DNA of 64,000 nt, from the NCBI RefSeq assembly GCF_011057685.1, contig NZ_LNFY01000011.1:1-64000 (forward strand). Reading direction: 5' to 3'. Source of the DNA: Thermotoga sp. Ku-13t (GTDB lineage Bacteria; Thermotogota; Thermotogae; Thermotogales; DSM-5069). Each line of letters starts with the position of its first letter. Position 1 is the stretch's first letter. The notes beneath the pieces are model-generated. The model was given only the letters and a program-made list of their open reading frames with translations. It was not told where the DNA came from and did no database searches. Below are positions 9,306 to 17,502 of this stretch, piece after piece. The translations under genes and the position numbers were made by a program.

Positions 9306-10481
9306 TCATTGAATCTGAGCTTTGATCCTTTCGACGGCGTTCTTCATGGCTTCCTCTGGAGTGGCCTTACCGTTGACTATAATGTTCAGGGCATCATCCA
9401 TCGCACCCCAGACGAATCCCATCTGCGGCACGTTCGGCATGGGTATGCCGTTGCCCGCGCTCAGAGTGAACGCGACCACATCGGGATTGTCATTGACAAG
9501 ATCCAGCACGTCTTTCCTAGCGGGAAGCCTTGGATCTGCCAGATACAGCTTGTACATGGTGTCCTTCTTGGCGATGAAGTTGGTCAGGAACTCCATTGCC
9601 AGCAGTTTGTTAGGTGACTTTGAATTGACCATGAAGCCCTGGACTCCGACGAACGGTCTGGCCACGACGCCTGGTTCAGGTTCAGGTATCAGAGCGACTC
9701 CATAATCGATACCGGCATCTCTGTAGTCTTTGATCGCCCATGGTCCGTTGATTATCATCGCAGCCTTGCCTTCTTTGAACATCGAATCCATAATCTGGTA
9801 GTTATCCGCGGGATCTATGACCTTCTCGTCCACCAAACGTTTGAGAAGTTTGGCAGCTTTTATGGCTCCTTCGTTCGCGAGCCCTATGTCTTTGACATCG
9901 AGCCCGGTCGGCGTGTCCTTGAAGACGTATCCACCGTAACCGAATATGAACGGTACCACGTAGTAGAACGTCGTCGCTGGGAAGATGAGCCCTCTCACTT
10001 CACCGGCAAATTCCTGATCGATCTGTTTCGCGAGCTTGATCATTTCCTCGACAATCTTTGGCGGCTCAGACACGTAATCTTTGTTGTAGATCAGAGCGAT
10101 GGCTTCGAGCGCGTACGGAAGACCATAGAGCCTTCCACCGTAAGAGAAAGCGCTCAAACCGCTCGAGAAGAACTGCGACAGCTCCTGGAAATTCGGAATC
10201 GGCTCGAGCAATCCGTTGGCAACGAGTTCACCAACCCAGTCGTGTGCACCGACGATGATGTCTGCGCCCTGACCTTCAGGTGCGGCCGTCAAGAACTTCG
10301 GCTTGATGTCCGAAAAGTTGACGTACTGAACTTCCACCGTGACGCCGTATTTCGCTTTGAATTCTTCGCCGAGCCTCTGGAGTATGTCGACCTGCTTTTC
10401 CGAGCACCATATGGTCAGTTTCGCCTGTGCGAAGACCAAGAACGCCATGAGAACCAGCACCACGATCAAGAACTTTCTCAC
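9306..10481 (-). CDS. malE: Maltose-type extracellular sugar-binding protein
   Basis: 391 residues starting at a GTG (10481) with GGAGGTG at ideal spacing. Residues 1-20 are a signal peptide ending VFAQA, followed by KLTIWCSEKQVD, the start of a MalE-type solute-binding fold; later INGPWAIKDYRDAGIDYG and EFLTNFIAKKD are family signatures. There is no lipobox cysteine, so the protein is probably periplasmic rather than anchored. It is the receptor of the MalEFG importer whose last partner gene is a galactanase, so galacto-oligosaccharide is the likely ligand; maltose-type ligands cannot be excluded from sequence. Confidence 0.93.
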   Translation of the reverse strand: MRKFLIVVLVLMAFLVFAQAKLTIWCSEKQVDILQRLGEEFKAKYGVTVEVQYVNFSDIKPKFLTAAPEGQGADIIVGAHDWVGELVANGLLEPIPNFQELSQFFSSGLSAFSYGGRLYGLPYALEAIALIYNKDYVSEPPKIVEEMIKLAKQIDQEFAGEVRGLIFPATTFYYVVPFIFGYGGYVFKDTPTGLDVKDIGLANEGAIKAAKLLKRLVDEKVIDPADNYQIMDSMFKEGKAAMIINGPWAIKDYRDAGIDYGVALIPEPEPGVVARPFVGVQGFMVNSKSPNKLLAMEFLTNFIAKKDTMYKLYLADPRLPARKDVLDLVNDNPDVVAFTLSAGNGIPMPNVPQMGFVWGAMDDALNIIVNGKATPEEAMKNAVERIKAQIQ

Positions 10482-10503
10482 AGTACCACCTCCGTAATGT
10501 TAG

Positions 10504-10531
10504 AGTATCACTACTGAAGCCTTTTGGTCAA
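10504..10531 (-). promoter_or_regulatory. Probable promoter of malE-malF-malG-galactanase
   Basis: On the minus strand TTGACC (10531-10526) and GATACT (10509-10504) are separated by 16 nt and lie about 25 nt upstream of the GTG start of malE. This is a good sigma-70-type match. Confidence 0.6.
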
Positions 10532-10556
10532 GAGTCGAATGATCCGGTAACAAATA

Positions 10557-10576
10557 GAGCATACGCGCGCATACTC
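10557..10576. promoter_or_regulatory. Imperfect palindrome upstream of the malE promoter
   Basis: GAGCATAC and GCATACTC flank a CGCG centre, giving an imperfect 20-bp palindrome that also contains GCATAC as a direct repeat. It lies 25 bp upstream of the -35 box, a place suited to an activator or sugar-responsive regulator. No regulator gene is adjacent. Confidence 0.35.
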
Positions 10577-10659
10577 GAGCTTCAAAGAGATTAGAAAGAT
10601 AAGGCACGTTTCCTTACCCGTAAAAACCAAATAAGGCCAAAAGTCTGGTTTTGCGAGAC

Positions 10660-10688
10660 TTTCATTATCTGGGAGCTGGTGGTAAAAT
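10660..10688 (+). promoter_or_regulatory. Possible promoter of gdhA
   Basis: TTTCAT and TAAAAT with a 17-nt spacer precede the gdhA start by about 70 nt. The -35 element is weak. The rest of the 275-bp divergent gap holds the malE control region. Confidence 0.35.
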
Positions 10689-10756
10689 TAAGTTGTGAAC
10701 TAATTCACGAGTGACCTGATGAACTCCATCCACCCTACGTGAAGGGAGGTCCTTCG

Positions 10757-12007
10757 ATGGAAAAGTCTCTTTATGAACAGGCGCTTGGGGTCTTCAGGAA
10801 CGCTGCCCGTGTCATGCAGCTGGATCCAAACATTCAGAGATTCCTCGAAAGGCCCCAGCGCACCATAATCGTGGAATTTCCGGTTCTCATGGACGATGGC
10901 AGAGTTGAAATGTTCGTCGGTTACAGATGCCAGCACAGCACGGCGCTTGGCCCAGCCAAGGGTGGTATAAGGTACCACCCGAACGTGACGCTCGACGAAG
11001 TTCAAACACTCGCGTTCTGGATGACGTGGAAATGCTCATTGCTCAACCTGCCGTACGGTGGCGGCAAAGGTGGGGTGAAGGTCGATCCAACCAAACTGTC
11101 GAAAGGTGAACTCGAAAGATTGTCTCGAAGGTTCTTCTTCGAGATATCACAGTTCATCGGCCCGCACAAGGACATACCCGCACCGGATGTGAACACGAAC
11201 CCGCAGGTCATGGCGTGGTACCTTGACACCTACAGTATGCACGTAGGTTACACCGCACTCGGTGTCGTGACGGGCAAGCCCGTGGAGCTTGGAGGTTCGG
11301 TGGGAAGAAACGAAGCAACAGGTAGAGGCGTTGCGGTGGTAACGGCGGAGACTTGCAAGCTGCTGGGTAAGGACATCTCGAAGGCCACAGTGGCTGTGCA
11401 GGGCTTCGGCAACGTGGGTTCGTTCTCCGCGAAGGTACTCCAAGAAGATTTTGGTGCAAAGATCGTCGCTGTCAGCGACGTTTCAGCTGCTTACTACGAT
11501 CCAAAAGGACTGGACATCAACGATCTGATCGCCTACAGAGACAGCAACAAAGGACTCATCGAAGGTTACCCGAAAGCCCAGAGGATCAAGCATGAAGAAC
11601 TGTTCGAGCTCGATGTGGACATACTCATTCCGGCTGCTCTGGAGAACGCCATTACCGAGCAGAACGCAGACAAAATCAAGGCCAAACTCATCGTGGAAGG
11701 TGCGAACGGGCCAGTCACACCCGAAGCGGACAGGATCCTGCACTCGAAAGGTGTCACGATCATCCCGGACATTTTGGCCAACGCGGGTGGGGTGACCGTT
11801 TCCTACTTCGAATGGGTGCAGGATTTGCAGTCGTTCTTCTGGGATCTGGACGATGTGAGGAACAAGCTTGCCAAGATGATGAGGGCCGCATTCGCCGAGG
11901 TGGCGAAGACGAAAGAAAAGTACAACACAGATTTCAGAACGGCAGCCTACATCGTGGCGATCGACAGGGTTGCGAAGGCCGTGAAACTGAGAGGCATATA
12001 TCCATGA
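10757..12007 (+). CDS. gdhA: Glutamate dehydrogenase
   Basis: 416 residues from the ATG at 10757, preceded by GGGAGG at good spacing; an upstream GTG at 10739 has no site. The ELFV dimerisation domain carries PAKGGIRYHP (K68), K92 and the catalytic lysine K104 in LPYGGGKGG, and the Rossmann domain carries the dinucleotide motif GFGNVG near residue 217. It interconverts glutamate with 2-oxoglutarate and ammonia in the cytoplasm and is usually a hexamer. Length and motifs match Thermotoga GDH. The gene is monocistronic, followed directly by a bidirectional terminator. Confidence 0.96.
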   Translation: MEKSLYEQALGVFRNAARVMQLDPNIQRFLERPQRTIIVEFPVLMDDGRVEMFVGYRCQHSTALGPAKGGIRYHPNVTLDEVQTLAFWMTWKCSLLNLPYGGGKGGVKVDPTKLSKGELERLSRRFFFEISQFIGPHKDIPAPDVNTNPQVMAWYLDTYSMHVGYTALGVVTGKPVELGGSVGRNEATGRGVAVVTAETCKLLGKDISKATVAVQGFGNVGSFSAKVLQEDFGAKIVAVSDVSAAYYDPKGLDINDLIAYRDSNKGLIEGYPKAQRIKHEELFELDVDILIPAALENAITEQNADKIKAKLIVEGANGPVTPEADRILHSKGVTIIPDILANAGGVTVSYFEWVQDLQSFFWDLDDVRNKLAKMMRAAFAEVAKTKEKYNTDFRTAAYIVAIDRVAKAVKLRGIYP

Positions 12008-12009
12008 AG

Positions 12010-12033
12010 AAAGCGGGGCTTTTGCCCCGCTTT
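12010..12033. terminator. Bidirectional terminator between gdhA and the convergent operon
   Basis: AAAGCGGGGC and GCCCCGCTTT form a perfect 10-bp stem around TTTT, with a T-rich tail on the plus strand. It begins 3 nt after the gdhA stop and ends at the stop of the opposing small gene, so it can serve both. Confidence 0.85.
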
Positions 12034-12344
12034 CATTTTCTTTCGTCGAAACTTGGACTGTCTTGCTGAGAAGAGTAACTTTTCAGAGCATTCTGTGAAG
12101 TTCGAGTTTGAAGCGCTTGATTCTTCATAGCTTCCATGAAGGCTTTCAGCTTTTCCATCCTCCTGTTGTCAGCTTCGATTATCCTGTTTGCGAGTTCTTC
12201 TGGAATCTTCGAGAGCATCCTGAGCAGCATCTCGCGCTGTTCTAAAAGCATGTTCATGCGTTCGAAATTTTCCTGTTCCAGCGCTCTGTCGAGTTCGGCT
12301 TCGATTTCCATCAACTGAGCCAGAATCTCGTCATCAGTTGGCAT
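12033..12344 (-). CDS. Small coiled-coil protein, unknown function
   Basis: 103 residues, almost wholly helical and charged, with a methionine- and glutamate-rich amphipathic pattern (ERMNMLLEQREMLLRML) and a disordered polar tail. The start ATG at 12344 follows AAGG and overlaps the end of the acpS-folK gene by 34 nt, so it is the last gene of that operon. The size and pattern recall flagellar chaperone-like FliT/FlgN proteins, but there is no flagellar context and I would not name it so. No catalytic motif is visible. Confidence 0.75.
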   Translation of the reverse strand: MPTDDEILAQLMEIEAELDRALEQENFERMNMLLEQREMLLRMLSKIPEELANRIIEADNRRMEKLKAFMEAMKNQALQTRTSQNALKSYSSQQDSPSFDERK

Positions 12345-13123
12345 CCTTCACCTTCTCTCAAGAAGCTGCTCAGTTTTCCCTCGAGTGGGTGATCCACATC
12401 GGCGATGTCCAAAAGTGGTCTGAGCACGAACTGTCTGTTGGTCAAATCGTAGTGGGGTATCGTGAGCTTTTCTGTTTTCAGAACGAGATTTCCATACAGG
12501 ATGATGTCCAGATCTATCGTCCTTGGTCCCCATTTTATTTCTCTGACTCTGCCCATGGCTTTCTCTATCTCGAGGAGCGTATCCAGTAACTCGAAGGGGC
12601 TGAGCCGCGTTCGAACCTCCACGACGCAGTTGAAAAAATCTGGCTGATCAACAAAACCGTACGGTTTCGTCAGATAAATGGGTGAGGCTTTGACTATCTT
12701 TATGTTCGAAGATTCCATCAGATAACAGGCACGCTCGATGTTCTTCAGCCTATCACCCAGGTTGGAACCGAGCGCTATGTAGATGTGACCTTCGTTCTCC
12801 TCGAGCACGACCATTGCCATCGCGACCTTATCGTGAGATAGACTCACGTGCGCGAAGTTGAAGTGCACGTCTCTGTGAAAAAGCAACACGGGTTTTCCAA
12901 ACTTGTCGTGTACCACTTCCACATCCTTGAAGGAAAAATCCCTGAGGCCTGCGCCGAGCGCCTTGAAAAACGCCTCTTTCGCGGCGAAACGTGACGCTAA
13001 GAACTGTTTTTTGTTGGTAGTGGATTCAAACTCTCTCAACTCCGTTTCACCGAGGATCCTCGTCGAAAGCTTTTCATCGATCCTTTCAATATCAACGACA
13101 TCAACGCCGATCCCGACGATCAT
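12311..13123 (-). CDS. Fusion of holo-ACP synthase (AcpS) and HPPK (FolK)
   Basis: 270 residues carrying two complete enzymes. Residues 1-110 are AcpS: GIGVDVVDIERI with D8, and SRFAAKEAFFKALG with E50, the Mg2+ and CoA site that transfers 4'-phosphopantetheine to acyl carrier protein. Residues 112-262 are FolK: ALGSNLGDR at 117-125 and the signature WGPRTIDLDI at 198-207, which pyrophosphorylates 6-hydroxymethyl-7,8-dihydropterin in folate synthesis. The linker is only a few residues and there is no frame break. The start overlaps the preceding gene's stop (ATGA). The two activities belong to unrelated pathways, making the fusion unusual. Confidence 0.9.
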   Translation of the reverse strand: MIVGIGVDVVDIERIDEKLSTRILGETELREFESTTNKKQFLASRFAAKEAFFKALGAGLRDFSFKDVEVVHDKFGKPVLLFHRDVHFNFAHVSLSHDKVAMAMVVLEENEGHIYIALGSNLGDRLKNIERACYLMESSNIKIVKASPIYLTKPYGFVDQPDFFNCVVEVRTRLSPFELLDTLLEIEKAMGRVREIKWGPRTIDLDIILYGNLVLKTEKLTIPHYDLTNRQFVLRPLLDIADVDHPLEGKLSSFLREGEGCQLMTRFWLS

Positions 13124-14502
13124 ACTGGATGAACGGGAGCTTCCAGTTCCTTAACCAGCTCGAGGTCGATCTTCAGTTGATCGAAGTACCGTTTCTGCAA
13201 GAATTTCTTGCCGACTTCACCGAGGATGATGTAGATCAGAAGGTCTTCATCGTTCCTCGCGAGCAATCCTATCTGCTGTCTGGCCTTCTCGACCTCAGGT
13301 TCTATGATCTCTCCCGGTCTCACATCTATGGGCTTCTCGTCACCCAGGATCTTTTTGACAAGCTCCGGGTCGATCGGCGCTGGAGGTCTTCCGTACAGAC
13401 CCTTCACATAATCTCTCACTTCACGCGTCACTTTCGCGTACCTCTCCCCAGTGAGCACGTTGAGCACGGCCTGCACACCGACGATCTGACTGGTTGGCGT
13501 GACCAGTGGAGGATAACCCAGATCTTTTTGCACCCTCGGTATTTCCTCGAGCACCTGAGAGAGTTTGTGGAGCATCTTCTGTTCCTGCAACTGCTTTATC
13601 ATGTTCGAATACATGCCTCCAGGCACCTGGGCCTGGAGTACACGGAAGTCTATACTCGTCATGTTCACATCGTACTGTGCGTATTTCTGTCTCACCTTCG
13701 TGAAGTGCTCGTTCAAAAAAGCCAGCAGGTCCCACTTCAGTGGCGGGAGCAGGCCTTCTTTGCTCAAAGAATAATAGATGGGTTCAAACGGTGGCTGGGA
13801 AGTGCCGAGCGCGAAAGGAGAAAGCGCTGTGTCTATGATGTCTGCACCAGCATCGATGGCAGCCTGGTAATTGAGTGGTGCGAGACCGCACGTGCAGTGC
13901 GAATGAACGTCCACGGGCAAGGCGAACCTCTCTTTGAGTGTCTTCACCAACCTGTACGCATCCTTGGGGTTGAGCAAGCCTGCCATATCCTTTATACAGA
14001 TAGAATCCACTCCGAGTTCGACGAGCTTTTCAGCGTAGTTCAGATAGTACTCGAGCGTGTGCACGGGACTCACCGTGTAAGAGATGGCGCCCTGAACATG
14101 CATACCACATTTCTTCGCTTCGTCTATGGCCACCATCAAGTTGCGTTCGTCGTTGAGTGCGTCAAAAACTCTGACAATATCCATTCCGTTTTCAGCCATC
14201 TTCCTGACGAAGAGTCTCACCGTGTCGTCCGCGTAGTGCCTGTAGCCCACCAGATTTTGGCCCCTGAGGAGCATCTGAAGCTTCGCGTTTTTGATCTTCT
14301 CCCTGATCTTTCGCAAACGCTCCCAGGGATCTTCGTTGAGGAATCTCACCGCCACATCGAAGGTCGCGCCTCCCCACATCTCGAGCGAGTAGAAACCCAC
14401 TTGATCCATCGCCTCGAGCGCTGGGATCATGTCGCTTGTAGACATGCGCGTGGCGATGAGTGATTGATGACCATCCCTGAGCGTGGTATCGACAAACTTC
14501 AT
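13120..14502 (-). CDS. OadA/PycB-like carboxyltransferase subunit without biotin domain
   Basis: 460 residues starting at the ATG at 14502 that overlaps the preceding TGA. It has the HMGL-like barrel opening (FVDTTLRDGHQSLIATRM), IKDMAGLL and the metal-binding VHSHCTCG (HxH), followed by the conserved carboxylase domain ending around VRPGEIIEPEVE. The family transfers a carboxyl group between carboxybiotin and pyruvate/oxaloacetate. Unlike full-length OadA or PycB there is no C-terminal biotinyl domain with its MKM motif, so a separate biotin carrier would be needed. None is encoded in this window. The direction (decarboxylase or carboxylase) cannot be told. Confidence 0.88.
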   Translation of the reverse strand: MKFVDTTLRDGHQSLIATRMSTSDMIPALEAMDQVGFYSLEMWGGATFDVAVRFLNEDPWERLRKIREKIKNAKLQMLLRGQNLVGYRHYADDTVRLFVRKMAENGMDIVRVFDALNDERNLMVAIDEAKKCGMHVQGAISYTVSPVHTLEYYLNYAEKLVELGVDSICIKDMAGLLNPKDAYRLVKTLKERFALPVDVHSHCTCGLAPLNYQAAIDAGADIIDTALSPFALGTSQPPFEPIYYSLSKEGLLPPLKWDLLAFLNEHFTKVRQKYAQYDVNMTSIDFRVLQAQVPGGMYSNMIKQLQEQKMLHKLSQVLEEIPRVQKDLGYPPLVTPTSQIVGVQAVLNVLTGERYAKVTREVRDYVKGLYGRPPAPIDPELVKKILGDEKPIDVRPGEIIEPEVEKARQQIGLLARNDEDLLIYIILGEVGKKFLQKRYFDQLKIDLELVKELEAPVHPV

Positions 14503-15608
14503 TCTCTCACCTTCTTCTCTGATCTTCTCTGATCGAAGCATTCGAGCAGTTCAACCGCCAGCCTCAGTCGGTCTTTGAAACTGTCGATGAGTGCAAATTC
14601 TTCTTCAGAATGGAACCTTCCACCGCACAGTCCAAGCCCATCCAGCGTCGGTACTCCGAACGTGGTGAAGAAAGCCCCGTCTGCCCCTCCACTGGAATGT
14701 TCCAGCTCGAAACGCCTGCCAAGGTTTTGAAACACCTTTTCGAGGGCGTACTTCATCTCATCCATGAACAGCATGGGAGGCCTTCTCTCGGTGAGACTGT
14801 AAGTACAAGAGGTGCGTTCTATACGATTCTCACTAACTATCTCGACCAGCCTTTTTTCGAACTCTTTGAGTTCCTGAGTGCTTGAAAATCTCACATCACA
14901 GTAGATCCTGCACAGGTCGGGTGTTATGTTCGATTTCTCACCACCGTTCATGATCGTTGGATTGACGGTCAGGCTGCCGATATGGCCGTTGAGTGAATAG
15001 AGTTCACAGACCTTGTGAGACGCTTCGACGATCGCGTTGGCACCTTCTTCCAGCCTCGAAGCGTGTCCTTTGACACCCTTCACTTCGATGTTGAGCGATG
15101 CGATACCCTTCCTCGAGGCGACCAGTTCTCCGTGAATCCCTCCAGGTTCGAAAGAAAGACAGCAAACGCTCTCTTTAGCGTGTTTTTCGAACGTTTCTCT
15201 GCTCTCTTTCGAACCCAGCTCTTCGTCAACGTTCAGAATAACACACAAACCATCCAGATTCTTTTTCGTCGCCTCTTCGACCACTGCGACGAGTAACACT
15301 GCACCACCTTTCATGTCCGCAACACCTGGACCTCTCGCAACGTTGTCCTGCAACGTGAACGGTCTTCGACTCGCCTCACCTTCTTTGAAGACCGTATCGA
15401 GATGACCTATGAGCGTGAGATAAGGTGGTTTGCCTTTCAAAGCCACGTGCGCGGCACTCTCACGATGAACCTGAAAACCATAATCTTTCAAAATATCAGC
15501 TATAAACTGGGTTCTTTCGAGCTTCGTGGAGTTGTCCAGGTCGAACCCTGTGTCGGTATTGACCAGCCTTTCGAGCAGTTCTAACCATTTCTTATCCATC
15601 TTGATCAC
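14499..15608 (-). CDS. M20-family metallopeptidase (carboxypeptidase G2-like)
   Basis: 369 residues. Metal ligands of the M20 fold are visible: LIGHLDTVF (H and D), GVADMKGG (bridging D), the catalytic pair LNVDEELGSKES, and a late histidine in GRFHSEEEF. A lid domain with GHASRLEEGANAI sits in the middle. The family removes amino acids or acyl groups from small amides and dipeptides; the closest flavour is the glutamate carboxypeptidase/CPG2 group. GTG at 15608 or ATG at 15599 could start it. It begins directly after the LUD gene and overlaps the next gene as ATGA. Confidence 0.88.
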   Translation of the reverse strand: MIKMDKKWLELLERLVNTDTGFDLDNSTKLERTQFIADILKDYGFQVHRESAAHVALKGKPPYLTLIGHLDTVFKEGEASRRPFTLQDNVARGPGVADMKGGAVLLVAVVEEATKKNLDGLCVILNVDEELGSKESRETFEKHAKESVCCLSFEPGGIHGELVASRKGIASLNIEVKGVKGHASRLEEGANAIVEASHKVCELYSLNGHIGSLTVNPTIMNGGEKSNITPDLCRIYCDVRFSSTQELKEFEKRLVEIVSENRIERTSCTYSLTERRPPMLFMDEMKYALEKVFQNLGRRFELEHSSGGADGAFFTTFGVPTLDGLGLCGGRFHSEEEFALIDSFKDRLRLAVELLECFDQRRSEKKVRE

Positions 15609-16241
15609 TCACAGTCCAAATTCCTTTATCGTCAAAATGATCTTTATTCTCCCAGGCTGATTCCTCGAATCGTGAACGATGTGGTAATGTCTGCATATCC
15701 TCTGTGGAGAATCACAATCCTGGCAGATGCCTGTCACCGCGCACGGGGTGGACAGAGACAATCTCTTCGCGTTCATCGGAGCGATGTATCTGATCCTCTC
15801 TCTCGCCGCGTCCAGATCTTCCACGATCTTGTTGGCACTGACGATCACGATGACGTTCTTCGGACCGTACGTTACGGCTGCGACCCTGTTTCCTCCACCA
15901 TCCATGAACACGAGTTCTCCATCCATGGTGATGGCGTTCGCACTGCACAGATAGTAATCCGCTTTGAAGGCTTCGAGCTCGATGGCTCTCCTGTCCGGCG
16001 CGCTGTACCTGTCGAGAAAGTTGTATTTGCCGGATCTGAGCAGATCGAGAACACCCGTTTCAACGAGTGTGACGGAACCACCCGAACTCACGGTTGCTCC
16101 AGCGGGTATGAGTCTTTCAACGTGTTCTAGCACCTGCTTTTCGTCCTCTGCGATGTACATCTCAAAACCCTTTTTCTCCAGAATTGGTTTTATAGCTTTG
16201 CAGAGCGATTCGTACTTGAACCTGTAAAGTTCTGCGCGCAT
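15609..16241 (-). CDS. LUD-domain protein (LutC/DUF162-like)
   Basis: About 210 residues and first gene of its operon. Two consecutive ATGs (16244 and 16241) follow AGGAGG; the second has better spacing. The LUD fold is suggested by VSSGGSVTLVETGVLDLL, the DYYLCSANAITMDGELVFMDGGGNRVA block and YGPKNVIVIVSANKIV. A C-terminal cysteine set (TPCAVTGICQDCDSPQRICRHY) could bind a metal or cluster. LUD proteins are best known from lactate oxidation (LutB/LutC), but no LutA or LutB lies here, so a lactate role is not supported. Confidence 0.85.
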   Translation of the reverse strand: MRAELYRFKYESLCKAIKPILEKKGFEMYIAEDEKQVLEHVERLIPAGATVSSGGSVTLVETGVLDLLRSGKYNFLDRYSAPDRRAIELEAFKADYYLCSANAITMDGELVFMDGGGNRVAAVTYGPKNVIVIVSANKIVEDLDAARERIRYIAPMNAKRLSLSTPCAVTGICQDCDSPQRICRHYHIVHDSRNQPGRIKIILTIKEFGL

Positions 16242-16244
16242 CAT

Positions 16245-16429
16245 GGCACCTCCTAATTGAGATTATCTCACACAATATTTGGTGATTGTGGGTCATTTTT
16301 CACAGAATTGGGTGAACCGTGTTTGAATATAATGAAAGATCTCGCTGGAGCTTCAAATAATTTGTTGTATCCAGTCCAACAAAAAGTTGTATCATATATC
16401 AATTCATTGTATACTCAGGAGGGGTTGCG
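16245..16429. promoter_or_regulatory. Divergent control region between the LUD operon and the amino-acid operon
   Basis: The 185-bp gap must hold promoters for both long operons. An inverted repeat TTGTTG / CAACAA with a 9-nt spacer lies at 16362-16382, and the string GTTGTATC occurs twice (16365-16371 approximately and 16386-16393), 22 bp apart. Both are AT-rich and close to the start of the YheO-like regulator, which suits autoregulation. No clear -35/-10 pair stands out. Confidence 0.45.
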
Positions 16430-17101
16430 ATGAAAAGGTTGCACCCGATCCTCAAGGCGTTCGTTCCGATGGTGAAGGCGCTCGCTGAAACGCTGGGACC
16501 GGATTACGAGGTAGTACTGCACGACGTTTCCGATCCGGAGCACTCCGTCGTGGCCATAGAAAACGGTCATGTGACGGGCCGAAGCGTCGGTTCTCCCCTC
16601 ACGGACTTCGGACTGTACCTTTTGAGATCGTCCAGATTCAAGAACGTGGACTACGTTGCGAACTACATGACGCGGACGAGGGAAGGGAAAAAACTCCGTT
16701 CGACCACCGTGTTCATAAGGGACGAAGCCGGCGAAATCGTTGGTTTTCTCTGCATCAACTATGACACGACCAAGGCGCTCATCGTGAAGGAATTTGCGGA
16801 GCAACATTTGAAGTTTCAGAACCTCGAAGAAATCACCGGAGCGAAAGAGGAAAGATTCGCCAGTAAAGTTGAAGAGCTCCTCGCAGAGGCCATGCAGGAG
16901 GTTAAGAGTCTCACAGGAAAACCTCTCAGATTCGCCAGCAAAGAAGAGAAACTCGCCGTAATAAAGAAACTCGACGAAAAAGGATTCTTCCTGCTGAAAG
17001 GTGCTGTGGAAATGCTCGCTCAGGAACTTGGAAACTCCAAGTTCACGGTGTACGCGTATCTGAGGGAAGCGAGAAGAAAAGGTGACTCAATAATGATCTG
17101 A
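16430..17101 (+). CDS. YheO/DauR-type PAS-HTH transcriptional regulator
   Basis: 223 residues with a strong AGGAGGGG site before the ATG. Residues about 5-115 form the YheO-type PAS-like domain (GPDYEVVLHDVSDPEHSVVAIENGHVTGR and DEAGEIVGFLCINYD), and about 165-220 a C-terminal helix-turn-helix (LAQELGNSKFTVYAYLREARR). I recall that the studied member DauR controls D-arginine catabolism in Pseudomonas. It heads a ten-gene operon with a racemase and aminomutase-like enzyme, so an amino-acid inducer is a reasonable inference. Confidence 0.9.
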   Translation: MKRLHPILKAFVPMVKALAETLGPDYEVVLHDVSDPEHSVVAIENGHVTGRSVGSPLTDFGLYLLRSSRFKNVDYVANYMTRTREGKKLRSTTVFIRDEAGEIVGFLCINYDTTKALIVKEFAEQHLKFQNLEEITGAKEERFASKVEELLAEAMQEVKSLTGKPLRFASKEEKLAVIKKLDEKGFFLLKGAVEMLAQELGNSKFTVYAYLREARRKGDSIMI

Positions 17102-17115
17102 AGGAGGTGCTGACG

Positions 17116-17502
17116 GTGAAAATCATCCAAACTGATGCCGCCCCCAAGGCCATAGGACCTTACTCTCAGGCAGTGGAAGTGAACGGTTTCGTGTTCGTCT
17201 CTGGCCAGATACCGCTCGATCCAGAAACGGGACAGCTCGTCGATGGGGATATAAAGAACCAAACCAGGAGAGTTTTTGAAAACATCAAGGCGATCTTGGC
17301 TGCGGCAGGTTGTGACCTGAGCAACGTTGTCAAGGTCACGGTGTTCACCGACGACATCTCGAATTTTTCTGCCATCAACGAAGTTTATAGCGAATACTTC
17401 AGTACGCACAAACCTGCAAGATCCTTCGTGGAAGTCTCAGCACTCCCCAGAAACGCGCACGTCGAGATCGAAGTTATAGCGGCCAAGGGGGCCAAAACAT
17501 GA
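17116..17502 (+). CDS. ridA: RidA-family enamine/imine deaminase
   Basis: 128 residues from the GTG at 17116, six bases after AAGGAGGTG; the upstream GTG at 17107 lies inside that site. It shows the RidA pattern: GPYSQAVEVNGFVFVSGQIPLDP, the arginine-containing NQTRRVFENIKAIL, and PARSFVEVSALPRNAHVEIEVIA with the conserved arginine and glutamate. RidA hydrolyses reactive enamine/imine intermediates released by PLP enzymes. A PLP enzyme lies two genes downstream in the same operon, which fits a protective or dedicated deaminase role. It overlaps the next gene as ATGA. Confidence 0.93.
   Translation: MKIIQTDAAPKAIGPYSQAVEVNGFVFVSGQIPLDPETGQLVDGDIKNQTRRVFENIKAILAAAGCDLSNVVKVTVFTDDISNFSAINEVYSEYFSTHKPARSFVEVSALPRNAHVEIEVIAAKGAKT

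Noticed and set aside
12033-12344. Naming the small coiled-coil protein FliT
   Set aside because: Only composition and length agree; there is no flagellar gene nearby and no diagnostic motif.
13129-14463. 444-codon open frame on the plus strand opposite the carboxyltransferase gene
   Set aside because: It mirrors the codon pattern of the real gene, has no ribosome-binding site and encodes no recognisable motif.
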